64,000 nucleotides of DNA from an uncultured Clostridia bacterium (GCA_937884995.1 CAKZZL010000029.1:26742-90741), one strand, 5' to 3'; shown: positions 42,088-50,740, numbered from the stretch's first letter. The notes: a model not told the origin generated them from the sequence alone. Numbers and translations: made by a program.

Positions 42088-42681
42088 TTATGAGTATTTT
42101 TCAATGATTTCTTCGGCTACGATTTTCTTTGAAACGCATCGGTCCATTGCTTCTTTTTCAATCCTTTTATGAGCCTCGGATTCCTCTATGTGTTCAACAC
42201 TTATAAGAAGCCATTTTGCTTTGTTAACTGTGCGGATTTCCTGCATTTTGTCTTCAATGGACGTTGTACGTTTTTCAATCTTGTTAAGACGGCATCTCGC
42301 AGTTTTCATCCACCTGAGTGCAGTGAGCATACCTTGTCTTGAGATCGGTTTTATGAGGGTAAAGACTCCGTATGGCATCAGTTTTTCGGATATTTCTTCA
42401 TGGTGTTCACTTTTTACAAGCTGCAGAACAATGGAGTAACCGTTTTGGTTGCAGTCTATTGAAAAACCTGTGCCGAAGTCATCGCTCAAAGGAGAGTTGA
42501 TAATTATAAGGTCATATTGCCTTTGTGCTATCATTCTGCGTGCGGCGCTTATGCTCGTTGAGAAAGAGATAGGTGAATATACGGCCTTTGAGAGCATACG
42601 GTCCATGTCATTGTTGAATTTTTCAGATGATGAAACTATCAATACACTGTATTGATTTTCTTCAAGTCCCAATATGCTCAC
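42088..42681 (-). CDS. ANTAR-domain RNA-binding regulator with a degenerate receiver
   Basis: 197 residues: a receiver-like domain (about 12-120) and a C-terminal ANTAR coiled-coil/helical domain (about 125-190, KMQEIRTVNKAKWLLISVEH, EESEAHKRIEKEAM). ANTAR proteins bind paired RNA hairpins and stop transcription termination, often at nitrogen genes. The receiver has lost its acidic pocket (IVSSSE instead of IVDDE) and the phospho-acceptor Asp (IIINSP instead of xxxDxxx); the Lys of LIKPIS remains. It is therefore unlikely to be switched by phosphorylation. It lies 26 bp after glnA on the same strand. Confidence 0.85.
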   Translation of the reverse strand: MSILGLEENQYSVLIVSSSEKFNNDMDRMLSKAVYSPISFSTSISAARRMIAQRQYDLIIINSPLSDDFGTGFSIDCNQNGYSIVLQLVKSEHHEEISEKLMPYGVFTLIKPISRQGMLTALRWMKTARCRLNKIEKRTTSIEDKMQEIRTVNKAKWLLISVEHIEESEAHKRIEKEAMDRCVSKKIVAEEIIEKYS

Positions 42682-42707
42682 CCCTTTCCCTTAAAGTTAA
42701 AACTGTC

Positions 42708-43913
42708 TTATCTCAGGACATCAAGTATTTTTTCCGGAATATGTTTCTTTATAAAGTCGCTGTTTAAGGCGATCTCTTTTGCTTCCTTTAATGACTCAGG
42801 TAATTTTTCAAACTTTGCCAATGTTTCTCTGTCGGCAGTATAGAGATTAAAGTCTGCGACAAACGGAAGCTCAAGATTGTTTTCCAAGCCATATAAGCAG
42901 GCATAGATTATCAATGAAAAAGCAATATATGGATTGACAGCCGGATCTGCCGATCGAAGTTCGGCTCTCTTGTATTCACCGTAAGCCGCAGGTATTCTTA
43001 CAAGCTGAGAACGGTTTTCACTCGACCAGGAAACATATCTTGGAGCTTTGTTTGTCCCGAGACGATCATAAGATCTCTCAGTCGGATTCAGGAATGCCGT
43101 CATCTCAACGGCTTTTGAAAGGACTCCGGCTATAGCGCTTGGCATAGCATTTTCTTTGTCTGCGGATGAAACAGAGAAATTGATATGAAAACCGTTTCCG
43201 GGTTTGGTGTCCAGTGGCTTCGGTGAAAAATCGGCGCAAAGGCCATTTTTATTGGCAACCGTATTCACTATTGTTTGTAATGTTAAAACATTGTCTGCAG
43301 CTGTTAGGGGATCTGAGTATACAAAGTCTATCTCATTTTGTCCGGGTCCTTCTTCATGATGTGAGCTCTCCGGCTTTATACCCATTTGCTCAAGAGTCAG
43401 ACAAATTTCACGACGTATGTTTTCACCTTTGTCCTGGGGAGCAAGATCCATATATCCTGCATTATCATACGGCTCTTTTGTTACCTCTCCGTTGTCATCC
43501 AACTTGAAAAGGTAAAACTCCTGCTCGGCTCCGAATTTAAAATCATAACCTGCCTGCTTTGCGGCATCCAAAGCCTTTATGAGCAATGTCCTTGTATCAC
43601 ATTCAAAGGGTCTGCCGTCAGGATATGTTATCGAGCAAAACATTCTGACAACCTTTCCCTGTTCGGGTCTCCAGGGGAGAATGCAAAGTGTATCACAATC
43701 AGGATGAAGCAATAAATCCGAATGCACATCGGTACCAAACCCGTCTATTGCGGATCCATCTATTGTTATGCCGTATTCGAAAGCACGTGTCAGTTCATCA
43801 GCGAGGATTGATATATTCTTTTGCTTGCCGAAAGCATCGCAAAAAGCCAGTCTGACAAATTTGACATCTTCCTCTTCAACAAACTGTAAGACTTCCTGCT
43901 CAGTATATTTCAT
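42708..43913 (-). CDS. glnA: Glutamine synthetase type I, short form
   Basis: ATP-dependent synthesis of glutamine from glutamate and ammonia. 401 residues, shorter than common GSI (about 440-470). Motifs: DGSAIDGFG, FGAEQEFYLF (metal Glu), SSHHEEGPGQNEIDF, NGFHINFSVS, NPTERSYDRLG and RAELRSADPAVNPY. The usual adenylylation-loop Tyr region is not obvious. Start set at ATG 43913 behind AGAGGTTATAAAG; upstream in-frame ATGs lie in the leader. Divergent from gdhA and followed by the ANTAR gene, forming an ammonium-assimilation locus. Confidence 0.93.
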   Translation of the reverse strand: MKYTEQEVLQFVEEEDVKFVRLAFCDAFGKQKNISILADELTRAFEYGITIDGSAIDGFGTDVHSDLLLHPDCDTLCILPWRPEQGKVVRMFCSITYPDGRPFECDTRTLLIKALDAAKQAGYDFKFGAEQEFYLFKLDDNGEVTKEPYDNAGYMDLAPQDKGENIRREICLTLEQMGIKPESSHHEEGPGQNEIDFVYSDPLTAADNVLTLQTIVNTVANKNGLCADFSPKPLDTKPGNGFHINFSVSSADKENAMPSAIAGVLSKAVEMTAFLNPTERSYDRLGTNKAPRYVSWSSENRSQLVRIPAAYGEYKRAELRSADPAVNPYIAFSLIIYACLYGLENNLELPFVADFNLYTADRETLAKFEKLPESLKEAKEIALNSDFIKKHIPEKILDVLR

Positions 43914-43940
43914 CTTTATAACCTCTTTCATATTAATAAT

Positions 43941-43980
43941 GCGCCCATTAATGCAAAAATTCTTTGCATTTAATGAACGC
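43941..43980 (-). promoter_or_regulatory. Long hairpin in the glnA leader
   Basis: On the minus strand GCGTTCATTA pairs with TAATGGGCGC through two G-U pairs, continued by ATGCAAA/TTTGCAT across one bulged A, with a 5-nt loop: about 17 bp. No T-run follows, so it is not a terminator. It ends 27 nt before the glnA start and could affect translation or bind a regulator. Confidence 0.6.
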
Positions 43981-43994
43981 CGTTGCCCATATAT

Positions 43995-44024
43995 ACTATA
44001 CATTATATATACACTTTGTGTCAA
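43995..44024 (-). promoter_or_regulatory. Promoter of glnA
   Basis: Minus strand TTGACA, 18 bp, TATAGT. The gdhA promoter lies 23 bp away in the opposite direction, so a regulator could act on both. Confidence 0.6.
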
Positions 44025-44046
44025 GAAAAAAGCCAAGAAAAAACTA

Positions 44047-44075
44047 TTGACAAATTTGCATAAAAGTTATAGCAT
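44047..44075 (+). promoter_or_regulatory. Promoter of gdhA
   Basis: TTGACA (44047-44052), 17 bp, TAGCAT (44070-44075). It puts the terminator-like hairpin 44103-44150 within the transcribed leader. Confidence 0.6.
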
Positions 44076-44102
44076 AGTAACGTTAGTTAATAAAGAAAAG
44101 GC

Positions 44103-44150
44103 AAGGGCGTCTTTAGTTTTTAAACTAAAATTGCGCCCTTTTTTTATTTT
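44103..44150 (+). terminator. Terminator-like hairpin in the gdhA leader
   Basis: AAGGGCG (44103-44109) pairs with CGCCCTT (44134-44140); inside, TTTAGTT pairs with AACTAAA. TTTTTATTTT follows at once and the gdhA ribosome site (AAGGAG) comes next. The position between promoter and start suggests transcription attenuation of gdhA. Confidence 0.65.
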
Positions 44151-44168
44151 AGAAGGAGAGTAGATCAT

Positions 44169-45503
44169 ATGTCATATATTGACGAAGTAATGGAATTTTT
44201 GAGAAAGCGCGACGGAAATGAGACGGAGTTTTTACAGGCAGTTCAGGAAGTGTTTGATTCACTTCGTCCCGTTATTGAAGAAAACGAGGAAAAATACAGA
44301 AAGCTCGCTTTGCTTGAAAGACTTGTTGAGCCGGAAAGAATATTCAGGTTCCGTGTCCCGTGGATTGATGATAACGGACAGGTTCATGTTAACAGAGCAT
44401 ACCGTGTTCAGTTCAACTCAGCAATCGGTCCTTACAAGGGCGGTTTGAGACTTCACCCGAGTGTTACACTTTCAGTTATTAAATTCCTTGGATTTGAGCA
44501 GATATTCAAGAACTCACTTACAGGTCTGCCGATAGGCGGCGGTAAGGGCGGATCCGATTTTGACCCAAAAGGCAAGAGTGACAGAGAGATAATGATGTTC
44601 TGCCAGAGCTTCATGACAGAACTTTGCAAAGTAATCGGTGAAAATACAGACGTTCCTGCAGGCGATATAGGAACGGGGGCAAGAGAAATCGGTTACATGT
44701 TCGGACAATATAAGAGAATTCAGAAGAGATATGAAGGCGTTCTCACAGGTAAAGGCCTTTCATTCGGCGGTTCACTTACAAGAACAGAAGCTACAGGATA
44801 CGGACTTTTGTATATTACAGAGGAAATGCTTAAGTGCCATAACATAGATATCGCAGGTAAGACCATTGTTGTTTCAGGTTCCGGTAACGTTGCTATTTAT
44901 GCAGTTGAAAAAGCACAGCAGCTTGGCGCAAAAGTTGTTACTGTTTCCGATTCAACAGGCTGGATTTACGATCCCGAGGGAATTGATGTTGCACTCTTAA
45001 AAGATATTAAGGAAGTTAAGAGAGCAAGACTTACTGAATATGCAGCAGCCAGACCTTCAGCTCAATATCATGAGGGCAGAGGCGTATGGTCCGTTAAATG
45101 TGATATAGCTCTTCCGTGTGCTACTCAGAATGAACTTCATCTTGAAGATGCCAAGCAGCTTGTTGCAAACGGAGTAATCGCAGTTTGTGAAGGCGCAAAT
45201 ATGCCTACAACAAGAGAAGCTACAGAGTATCTTATGGATAATAAAGTTCTTTTCCTGCCCGGCAAGGCAGCCAATGCAGGCGGTGTTGCAACATCAGCAC
45301 TTGAAATGAGCCAGAACTCTGAGAGAGTTTATTGGTCATTTGAAAAGGTTGACAACAAATTGAAGGAAATAATGATCAATATCTACCACAACATAGATGA
45401 GGCATCCAAAAAATACAATCTTGAAGGAGACTATATAGCAGGTGCAAACATTGCAGGTTTCCAGAAGGTTGCAGATGCTATGATAGCTCAGGGTGTTGTA
45501 TAA
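44169..45503 (+). CDS. gdhA: Glutamate dehydrogenase
   Basis: Reversible reductive amination of 2-oxoglutarate. 444 residues, hexameric GDH type: PWIDDNGQVHVNRAYRVQFN, GPYKGGLRLHP, LPIGGGKGGSDFDPKGKSD (catalytic Lys), DVPAGDIGTG, and VSGSGNVAIYA (NAD(P) fold). The length and the SDFDPKGKSD motif fit NADP-type bacterial enzymes; cofactor choice is an inference. Divergent from glnA, with a terminator-like hairpin in its own leader. Confidence 0.94.
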   Translation: MSYIDEVMEFLRKRDGNETEFLQAVQEVFDSLRPVIEENEEKYRKLALLERLVEPERIFRFRVPWIDDNGQVHVNRAYRVQFNSAIGPYKGGLRLHPSVTLSVIKFLGFEQIFKNSLTGLPIGGGKGGSDFDPKGKSDREIMMFCQSFMTELCKVIGENTDVPAGDIGTGAREIGYMFGQYKRIQKRYEGVLTGKGLSFGGSLTRTEATGYGLLYITEEMLKCHNIDIAGKTIVVSGSGNVAIYAVEKAQQLGAKVVTVSDSTGWIYDPEGIDVALLKDIKEVKRARLTEYAAARPSAQYHEGRGVWSVKCDIALPCATQNELHLEDAKQLVANGVIAVCEGANMPTTREATEYLMDNKVLFLPGKAANAGGVATSALEMSQNSERVYWSFEKVDNKLKEIMINIYHNIDEASKKYNLEGDYIAGANIAGFQKVADAMIAQGVV

Positions 45504-45519
45504 AAAAGAATAATATGGC

Positions 45520-45565
45520 AAGGGTGTCATTGATGGAAACATCGATGATGCCCTTTACTCTTTTT
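45520..45565 (+). terminator. Terminator between gdhA and pyrG
   Basis: AAGGGTGTCATTGATG (45520-45535) pairs with 45540-45555 over 16 bp with three wobble pairs and a GAAA tetraloop; TACTCTTTTT follows. No promoter was seen between gdhA and this hairpin. Confidence 0.8.
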
Positions 45566-45594
45566 ATGACATTTTATGGGGGTTAGAGAAAGTT

Positions 45595-47193
45595 ATGACA
45601 AAATATATTTTCGTTACAGGCGGTGTTGTTTCGGGCCTGGGCAAAGGCATTACTGCAGCATCACTGGGTCGTCTTCTCAAGTCCAGAGGACTTAAGGTCG
45701 CTGCTCAAAAACTGGATCCGTATATCAACGTTGACCCGGGAACAATGAGCCCTTTCCAGCACGGAGAGGTTTATGTCACCGAAGATGGCGCTGAAACTGA
45801 CCTTGACCTGGGACATTACGAAAGATTTATTGATGAAGACTTAAACAAATACTCAAACCTTACAACAGGTAAGGTATATTGGAATGTTCTGAACAAAGAA
45901 AGACGCGGCGAATATCTGGGCTCTACCGTTCAGGTTATTCCGCATATTACGAATGAAATAAAAGAGTTTGTATATTCTGTGGGTAAAACAACGGATGCAG
46001 ATGTCGTTATAACGGAAATCGGCGGAACAATAGGTGATATTGAATCACAGCCGTTTATTGAGGCTGTAAGACAGATATCACTTGAGGTGGGCAAGGAAAA
46101 CAGCTTGTTTGTACATGTTACTTTGGTGCCTTATCTCAGTGGCTCAGATGAGCATAAATCAAAACCCACGCAGCACTCAGTCAAAGAATTACAGGGAATG
46201 GGGATAAATCCCGACATAATAGTTCTGAGATGTGATAAGCATCTTGAAAAATCAATTTTTGACAAAATAGCTCTGTTTTGCAATGTTAAAAATGATTGTG
46301 TAATTGAAAATATCACTTTGCCAAACCTTTACGAAGCACCGTTGATGCTTGAAAGTTCAAACTTCTCGGAAATAGTCTGCAGGGCCTTGAAACTTGATGC
46401 GCCTAAAGCGGATTTAAGAGAGTGGACGAATCTGGTTGAAAAAATCAAAGCGGAAAGAAAGGAAGTTAAGATCGGACTGGTAGGCAAATATATTGAACTA
46501 CATGATGCATATCTTTCCGTTGCCGAAGCGCTGCGTCATGCGGGCTATTATCATGATGCAAAAGTAAAGATAAGCTGGATTGATTCTGAAAACATAAATG
46601 ATAATAACAGTGAAGAAATCCTGGGCGGACTCGATGGAATAATCGTACCCGGCGGATTCGGAAGCAGAGGCATTGAAGGTATGATTTCAACCGCAAAATA
46701 TGCAAGAGAGAATAAAATACCGTATTTCGGCATATGTCTCGGTATGCAGGTTGCAGTTATAGAGTTCGCAAGAAATGTAGCGGGAATCAAAGATGCAAAC
46801 TCCGGCGAATTTGATGAGATTTGCAAGAATAAGGTTATAGATTTCATGCCCGGCCAATATGAGGACATCGCCAAAGGAGGAACACTCCGACTCGGCGCAT
46901 ATCCATGCAATTTGCAGGAAGGCACTAAGATAGCTGACTTCTATGAAAGTTCAGAGATAAGTGAACGTCACCGCCATCGGTATGAGTTTAATAATGATTA
47001 CAGAGATATACTTAAGGAAAACGGCTTGTGCCTGAGCGGAATATCACCGGACGGAAAACTCATCGAGACAGTTGAGCTTTCAGACAAGGATTTCTATATA
47101 GGAGTTCAATATCATCCTGAATTCAAGAGCAGGCCAAACAGACCTCACCCGCTATTCAAAGGCTTTATAGGCGCTGCGCTAAAAAAAGAGTAA
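45595..47193 (+). CDS. pyrG: CTP synthase
   Basis: Aminates UTP to CTP with ATP and glutamine. 532 residues: N-terminal synthetase domain (FVTGGVVSGLGKGITAAS, residues 6-23, and QKLDPYINVDPGTMSPFQHG) and a C-terminal class I glutaminase domain with IVPGGFGSRG, GICLGMQ (nucleophile Cys) and YHPEFKSRP. AATTTATTGAAGA-type features of nucleotide-sensing leaders were not seen; the promoter upstream is unclear and it may partly depend on read-through from gdhA. Confidence 0.96.
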   Translation: MTKYIFVTGGVVSGLGKGITAASLGRLLKSRGLKVAAQKLDPYINVDPGTMSPFQHGEVYVTEDGAETDLDLGHYERFIDEDLNKYSNLTTGKVYWNVLNKERRGEYLGSTVQVIPHITNEIKEFVYSVGKTTDADVVITEIGGTIGDIESQPFIEAVRQISLEVGKENSLFVHVTLVPYLSGSDEHKSKPTQHSVKELQGMGINPDIIVLRCDKHLEKSIFDKIALFCNVKNDCVIENITLPNLYEAPLMLESSNFSEIVCRALKLDAPKADLREWTNLVEKIKAERKEVKIGLVGKYIELHDAYLSVAEALRHAGYYHDAKVKISWIDSENINDNNSEEILGGLDGIIVPGGFGSRGIEGMISTAKYARENKIPYFGICLGMQVAVIEFARNVAGIKDANSGEFDEICKNKVIDFMPGQYEDIAKGGTLRLGAYPCNLQEGTKIADFYESSEISERHRHRYEFNNDYRDILKENGLCLSGISPDGKLIETVELSDKDFYIGVQYHPEFKSRPNRPHPLFKGFIGAALKKE

Positions 47194-47258
47194 AAATGCC
47201 CTCTCCGCATATCATATACGCGTTCAAATATCATATAGCAGGAGAGGATACATAGATA

Positions 47259-47287
47259 TCTGCAGTGAATGAATCGTTCACTGCAGA
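47259..47287. repeat. Perfect 11-bp inverted repeat between pyrG and guaA
   Basis: TCTGCAGTGAA (47259-47269) and TTCACTGCAGA (47277-47287) with a 7-bp loop. No T-run follows on either strand, so a simple terminator is unlikely; it lies 29 bp before the guaA -35 box. Confidence 0.55.
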
Positions 47288-47315
47288 GAATAAAGATAAA
47301 ATGACATCTGTTTTC

Positions 47316-47343
47316 TTGAAATGGATGTCATTTTTGGTATAAT
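47316..47343 (+). promoter_or_regulatory. Promoter of guaA
   Basis: TTGAAA (47316-47321), 16 bp, TATAAT (47338-47343). A further 10-bp inverted repeat (AAATGACATC/GATGTCATTT) overlaps the -35 box and spacer and could be an operator or the pyrG terminator. Confidence 0.65.
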
Positions 47344-47374
47344 AGGAATATATTGAATATTTATGGAGTAAATT

Positions 47375-48901
47375 ATGGATAAGATACTGGTTTTGGATTT
47401 CGGCGGACAATATAATCAACTTATAGCAAGACGTGTAAGGGATAACCGAGTCTATGCGGAAATACTTCCTTATACGACTGATATTGAAGTTATAAAAGAG
47501 AAAAAATATAAAGGGATAATATTCACGGGCGGTCCGAACAGCGTTTATGATATGACATCGCCTCATTATGATAAAAGCATTCTCAGTCTCGGAATACCGG
47601 TGCTTGGCATATGTTACGGCTGTCAACTCATAGCTTGGATGGAAGGCGGCAAAGTTAGCACAGCACCTGTTTCAGAGTATGGAAAGATTGAACTTACCGC
47701 AAAAAGTTCCCCTCTCTTTGAAAATGTTCCTGAAAAATCTATCGTTTGGATGAGTCATACGGATTATATATCCCAGATGAGTGATGAATACAAATCCATA
47801 GCATCTACAGCTGACTGCCCCTATGCTGCGATGGAAAACAAGAAGAAAGGAATATATGCAGTCCAGTTCCATCCGGAAGTGACTCATACTGAATACGGAA
47901 ATCAGGTCTTATATAACTTCCTTTACAACATATGTGAATGTAAAGGCGATTGGGAAATGGACAGCTTTATTGAAAAAACGATTACAAAACTGAGAGAAAC
48001 AATAAAAGACAGGAATGTTATATTGGGCCTTTCAGGCGGTGTTGACAGCTCTGTTGCAGCCGCACTCCTTTCACGTGCGGTCGGGAAACAATTGACATGT
48101 ATTTTTGTTGACCAGGGTCTTATGCGGAAAAACGAAGGAGACTTTGTTGAAAATGCTTTTAAAAATACATTTGAGATGAACTTCATAAGGCTGAACTGCC
48201 AGGATGAATTTTTGGCAAAGCTTAAAGGAGTCAGCGATCCGGAAGAAAAGAGGAAAATTATAGGCAGCGAGTTCTTTGAAGCATTCTGGAATGAAATAAG
48301 AAAACAAAATGAAACAGCATTCTTCGCTCAGGGAACCATTTATCCGGATTGTATTGAGTCCGGTAAAGGAGATGCAGCAACTATAAAGACACATCACAAT
48401 CGGGTAAGAACCCCTGATGATGTGAAATTCCTCGGGATAATAGAACCATTAGCGGAACTTTTTAAGGACGAGGTCAGAAAAGTAGGCGAAAAACTGGGAC
48501 TGCCAGAGTCACTTGTGTGGAGACAGCCTTTCCCGGGCCCCGGACTCGGTGTCAGGGTAATTGGCGAAATTACAAAAGAGAGAGTCTCATTGCTTCAGGA
48601 GGCAGATGCTATACTTTGTGATGAGATGAACCGAAATGGATATGAAAATAAAATGTCGCAGTTCTTCTGTGTCTTGCCCGGAGTAAAAACAGTCGGTGTC
48701 ATGGGAGATCACAGGACATATGACGATCTGGTTATAATACGCGCTGTGACTACGGATGATTTTATGACTGCCGACTGGGCAAAAATACCATATGATATAT
48801 TGGCAAAAGTTTCCAATCGAATTACCAATGAATGCAAAGGCATAAACAGAGTAGCTTATGATATAACATCAAAACCACCGGCAACAGTGGAATGGGAGTA
48901 A
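47375..48901 (+). CDS. guaA: GMP synthase (glutamine-hydrolysing)
   Basis: Converts XMP to GMP. 508 residues: class I amidotransferase domain with the nucleophile C80 in GICYGCQ and AVQFHPEVTHT; ATP pyrophosphatase domain with ILGLSGGVDSSVAAALL; C-terminal dimerisation domain ending KPPATVEWE. The complete normal end is present. Its 3' end is followed at 48959 by repeat sequences and island-like genes; the guaA 3' region is a known integration target in Firmicutes (established knowledge). Confidence 0.96.
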   Translation: MDKILVLDFGGQYNQLIARRVRDNRVYAEILPYTTDIEVIKEKKYKGIIFTGGPNSVYDMTSPHYDKSILSLGIPVLGICYGCQLIAWMEGGKVSTAPVSEYGKIELTAKSSPLFENVPEKSIVWMSHTDYISQMSDEYKSIASTADCPYAAMENKKKGIYAVQFHPEVTHTEYGNQVLYNFLYNICECKGDWEMDSFIEKTITKLRETIKDRNVILGLSGGVDSSVAAALLSRAVGKQLTCIFVDQGLMRKNEGDFVENAFKNTFEMNFIRLNCQDEFLAKLKGVSDPEEKRKIIGSEFFEAFWNEIRKQNETAFFAQGTIYPDCIESGKGDAATIKTHHNRVRTPDDVKFLGIIEPLAELFKDEVRKVGEKLGLPESLVWRQPFPGPGLGVRVIGEITKERVSLLQEADAILCDEMNRNGYENKMSQFFCVLPGVKTVGVMGDHRTYDDLVIIRAVTTDDFMTADWAKIPYDILAKVSNRITNECKGINRVAYDITSKPPATVEWE

Positions 48902-48958
48902 TTATCCCAAGTCCTGAAGGCGCATAAACACTCACTTTTTTGTAATATGAAACGCCTC

Positions 48959-48978
48959 GTGGCAACAAAATGGCAACA
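48959..48978 (+). repeat. Left copy of a 20-bp direct repeat
   Basis: GTGGCAACAAAATGGCAACA. The right copy at 50721-50740 differs at one base. Each copy itself contains two GGCAACA motifs. The pair brackets the AAA+ gene at 49242. Confidence 0.65.
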
Positions 48979-49010
48979 TTGGTGAAATTATCCTAAATAC
49001 ACATTACAAA

Positions 49011-49040
49011 AGGGGCTGTTTTTTACAGCCCCTCGTTTTG
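49011..49040 (+). terminator. Terminator downstream of guaA
   Basis: AGGGGCTGT (49011-49019) pairs with ACAGCCCCT (49025-49033), 9 bp, followed by CGTTTTG. It lies inside the repeat-bounded segment. Confidence 0.7.
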
Positions 49041-49195
49041 ACGTTTTGAAACCAAGTATTCATGCGTGTTTAAGAACCCCTAAATGCTTACTTTATAAAC
49101 CTATTATTAATTGTTTCCAATATCATTTTGTAATAGAACTAAATGTATTATTGCAAAAAATCAGCAAATAATTATAAGTGTAGTTGCAATTTTTG

Positions 49196-49224
49196 TTGAC
49201 AATTATTAAAAGTATAGTTATAAT
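49196..49224 (+). promoter_or_regulatory. Consensus promoter of the AAA+ gene at 49242
   Basis: TTGACA (49196-49201), 17 bp, TATAAT (49219-49224): a perfect match at both boxes, implying strong expression. Confidence 0.8.
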
Positions 49225-49241
49225 AATCTTGAGGTGATACA

Positions 49242-50684
49242 ATGGCGATTACATCAAAAGAAAGCATTTTAAAAGTATTAAATGCTTATAATCCATGGTG
49301 GAAAACTGGAACAACTAATCCAACATTAACTAAAACATACAAACGATTTGCATATTATGATGCGATGAATAAATTGGATAATACCGACATTAGAAGAACC
49401 GTTGTTCTAACTGGAACAAGACGTGTCGGCAAGACAACAATACAATATCAGATGATTGATGAGTTGTTAAAAAGAGGTATTCCTGCAAGGAAGATACTGT
49501 TTGTATCTTTAGACCATCCAATGTTAAAATTAAGCGCTTTTGATGATGTGTTGGAATGCTATCATGAGAATATTTATGCAGATAATGATGTTTATTACTT
49601 TTTCGATGAAATTCAATATGCACAGGATTGGGACAGATGGCTGAAAACTATATACGATATGAATCCTGAAACAAAAATTGTTGCAACGGGTTCGGCAAGT
49701 CCTGCGTTGATGAAGGGTAGCACAGAAAGTGGGGCTGGCAGATGGTCTGTTATTAGTGTTCCCACTTTGTCATTTTACGAGTATTGCGAATTAATAGGTG
49801 TTAACAAACCAGATTTTGATAACAAACTTAAAATAACGTCATTTTTATATATGAGCAGACAAGAACAAACAAACACTATGCTGAAACTGTCTGATATACA
49901 AAAGCATTTTAATCGCTATTTGCAGGTCGGTGGCTTCCCTGAACTTGCATTATCTGATAATGATGTAATGGCGCAACAGGTAATGAGAGAAGATGTAGTT
50001 GACAAAGTTCTTAAAAGGGACTTGCCATCGCTTTATAATATTAGAAATTCTACTGAACTAGAAAGAATTTTCCTATATTTGTGCAATGTGTCTTCTGAAG
50101 TTGTATCTATTGATGCGTTGGCAAAGGAACTTAATGGTGTTTCAAGACCGACGGTTGAAAACTATATTCGCTATTTAGAAAGTGCAAATCTAATTTATCA
50201 AAGTTGGCCGGTAAATATGGCTGGCAAAAAAGTACTGAAGGCAAAACCCAAGATTTATATTGCAGACGCCGCAATTAGAAACGCTGTGTTAATGGATGAC
50301 GATATGCTGACAAATCCAACTGAAATGGGTAAGATTGTTGAAACAGCAGTATACAAACATTTAGCATCATTCTATTACCAGAAGTCAACTTCAGTTGGTT
50401 ACTACAGAGGTGGAAAGAAAGATAAAGAAATAGATGTTGTTGTAGAATATCCCAATACAAACAACTTGCTTGTTGAAGTTAAATACAGAGAAGAAGCTCC
50501 AGTTCCAGACGATAGTGCAATTTGTGAACTTTGCTCAAAAGCATCTGCAGCAATTATAGTTACAAAAAGACCTGATGATTATGGAATTCATAATGCACCA
50601 GATGGCACAAAGATGATAAGAATTCCTGCCTATGCGTTTTTGTATTTGTTAGGACATGCAGAGAAATCTGGCTTCAATGTATAG
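49242..50684 (+). CDS. AAA+ ATPase with C-terminal DUF4143 domain
   Basis: 480 residues. P-loop VVLTGTRRVGKTTIQYQM (about 53-70), Walker B DVYYFFDEIQYAQDW, sensor IVATGSASPALMKGS, and a C-terminal DUF4143 domain (EMGKIVETAVYKHLASFYY, KKDKEIDVVVEY, LLVEVKYRE) keeping the E...EID...E.K nuclease-like pattern. The N-terminal extension (NPWWKTGTTNP) is typical of one subgroup. The base composition looks poorer in G+C than the flanking guaA. It is bracketed by 20-bp direct repeats and has a perfect promoter. Confidence 0.86.
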   Translation: MAITSKESILKVLNAYNPWWKTGTTNPTLTKTYKRFAYYDAMNKLDNTDIRRTVVLTGTRRVGKTTIQYQMIDELLKRGIPARKILFVSLDHPMLKLSAFDDVLECYHENIYADNDVYYFFDEIQYAQDWDRWLKTIYDMNPETKIVATGSASPALMKGSTESGAGRWSVISVPTLSFYEYCELIGVNKPDFDNKLKITSFLYMSRQEQTNTMLKLSDIQKHFNRYLQVGGFPELALSDNDVMAQQVMREDVVDKVLKRDLPSLYNIRNSTELERIFLYLCNVSSEVVSIDALAKELNGVSRPTVENYIRYLESANLIYQSWPVNMAGKKVLKAKPKIYIADAAIRNAVLMDDDMLTNPTEMGKIVETAVYKHLASFYYQKSTSVGYYRGGKKDKEIDVVVEYPNTNNLLVEVKYREEAPVPDDSAICELCSKASAAIIVTKRPDDYGIHNAPDGTKMIRIPAYAFLYLLGHAEKSGFNV

Positions 50685-50720
50685 AACTAGTTGAACATTT
50701 CTATGACAAGAGTTATAATA

Positions 50721-50740
50721 GTGGCAACAATATGGCAACA
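50721..50740 (+). repeat. Right copy of the 20-bp direct repeat
   Basis: GTGGCAACAATATGGCAACA, 19 of 20 identical to 48959-48978. Distance between copies is 1762 bp. Could be recombination (att-like) sites or the scars of a duplication. Confidence 0.65.

Noticed and set aside
43941..43980. ANTAR-target double hairpin in the glnA leader
   Set aside because: Only one hairpin is present and its loop does not follow the A1/G4 hexaloop rule, so it was reported only as an unclassified leader hairpin.
45520..45594. CTP-sensing attenuator of pyrG
   Set aside because: No promoter is seen between gdhA and the hairpin, and no GGGC start region is present, so it is simply read as the gdhA terminator.
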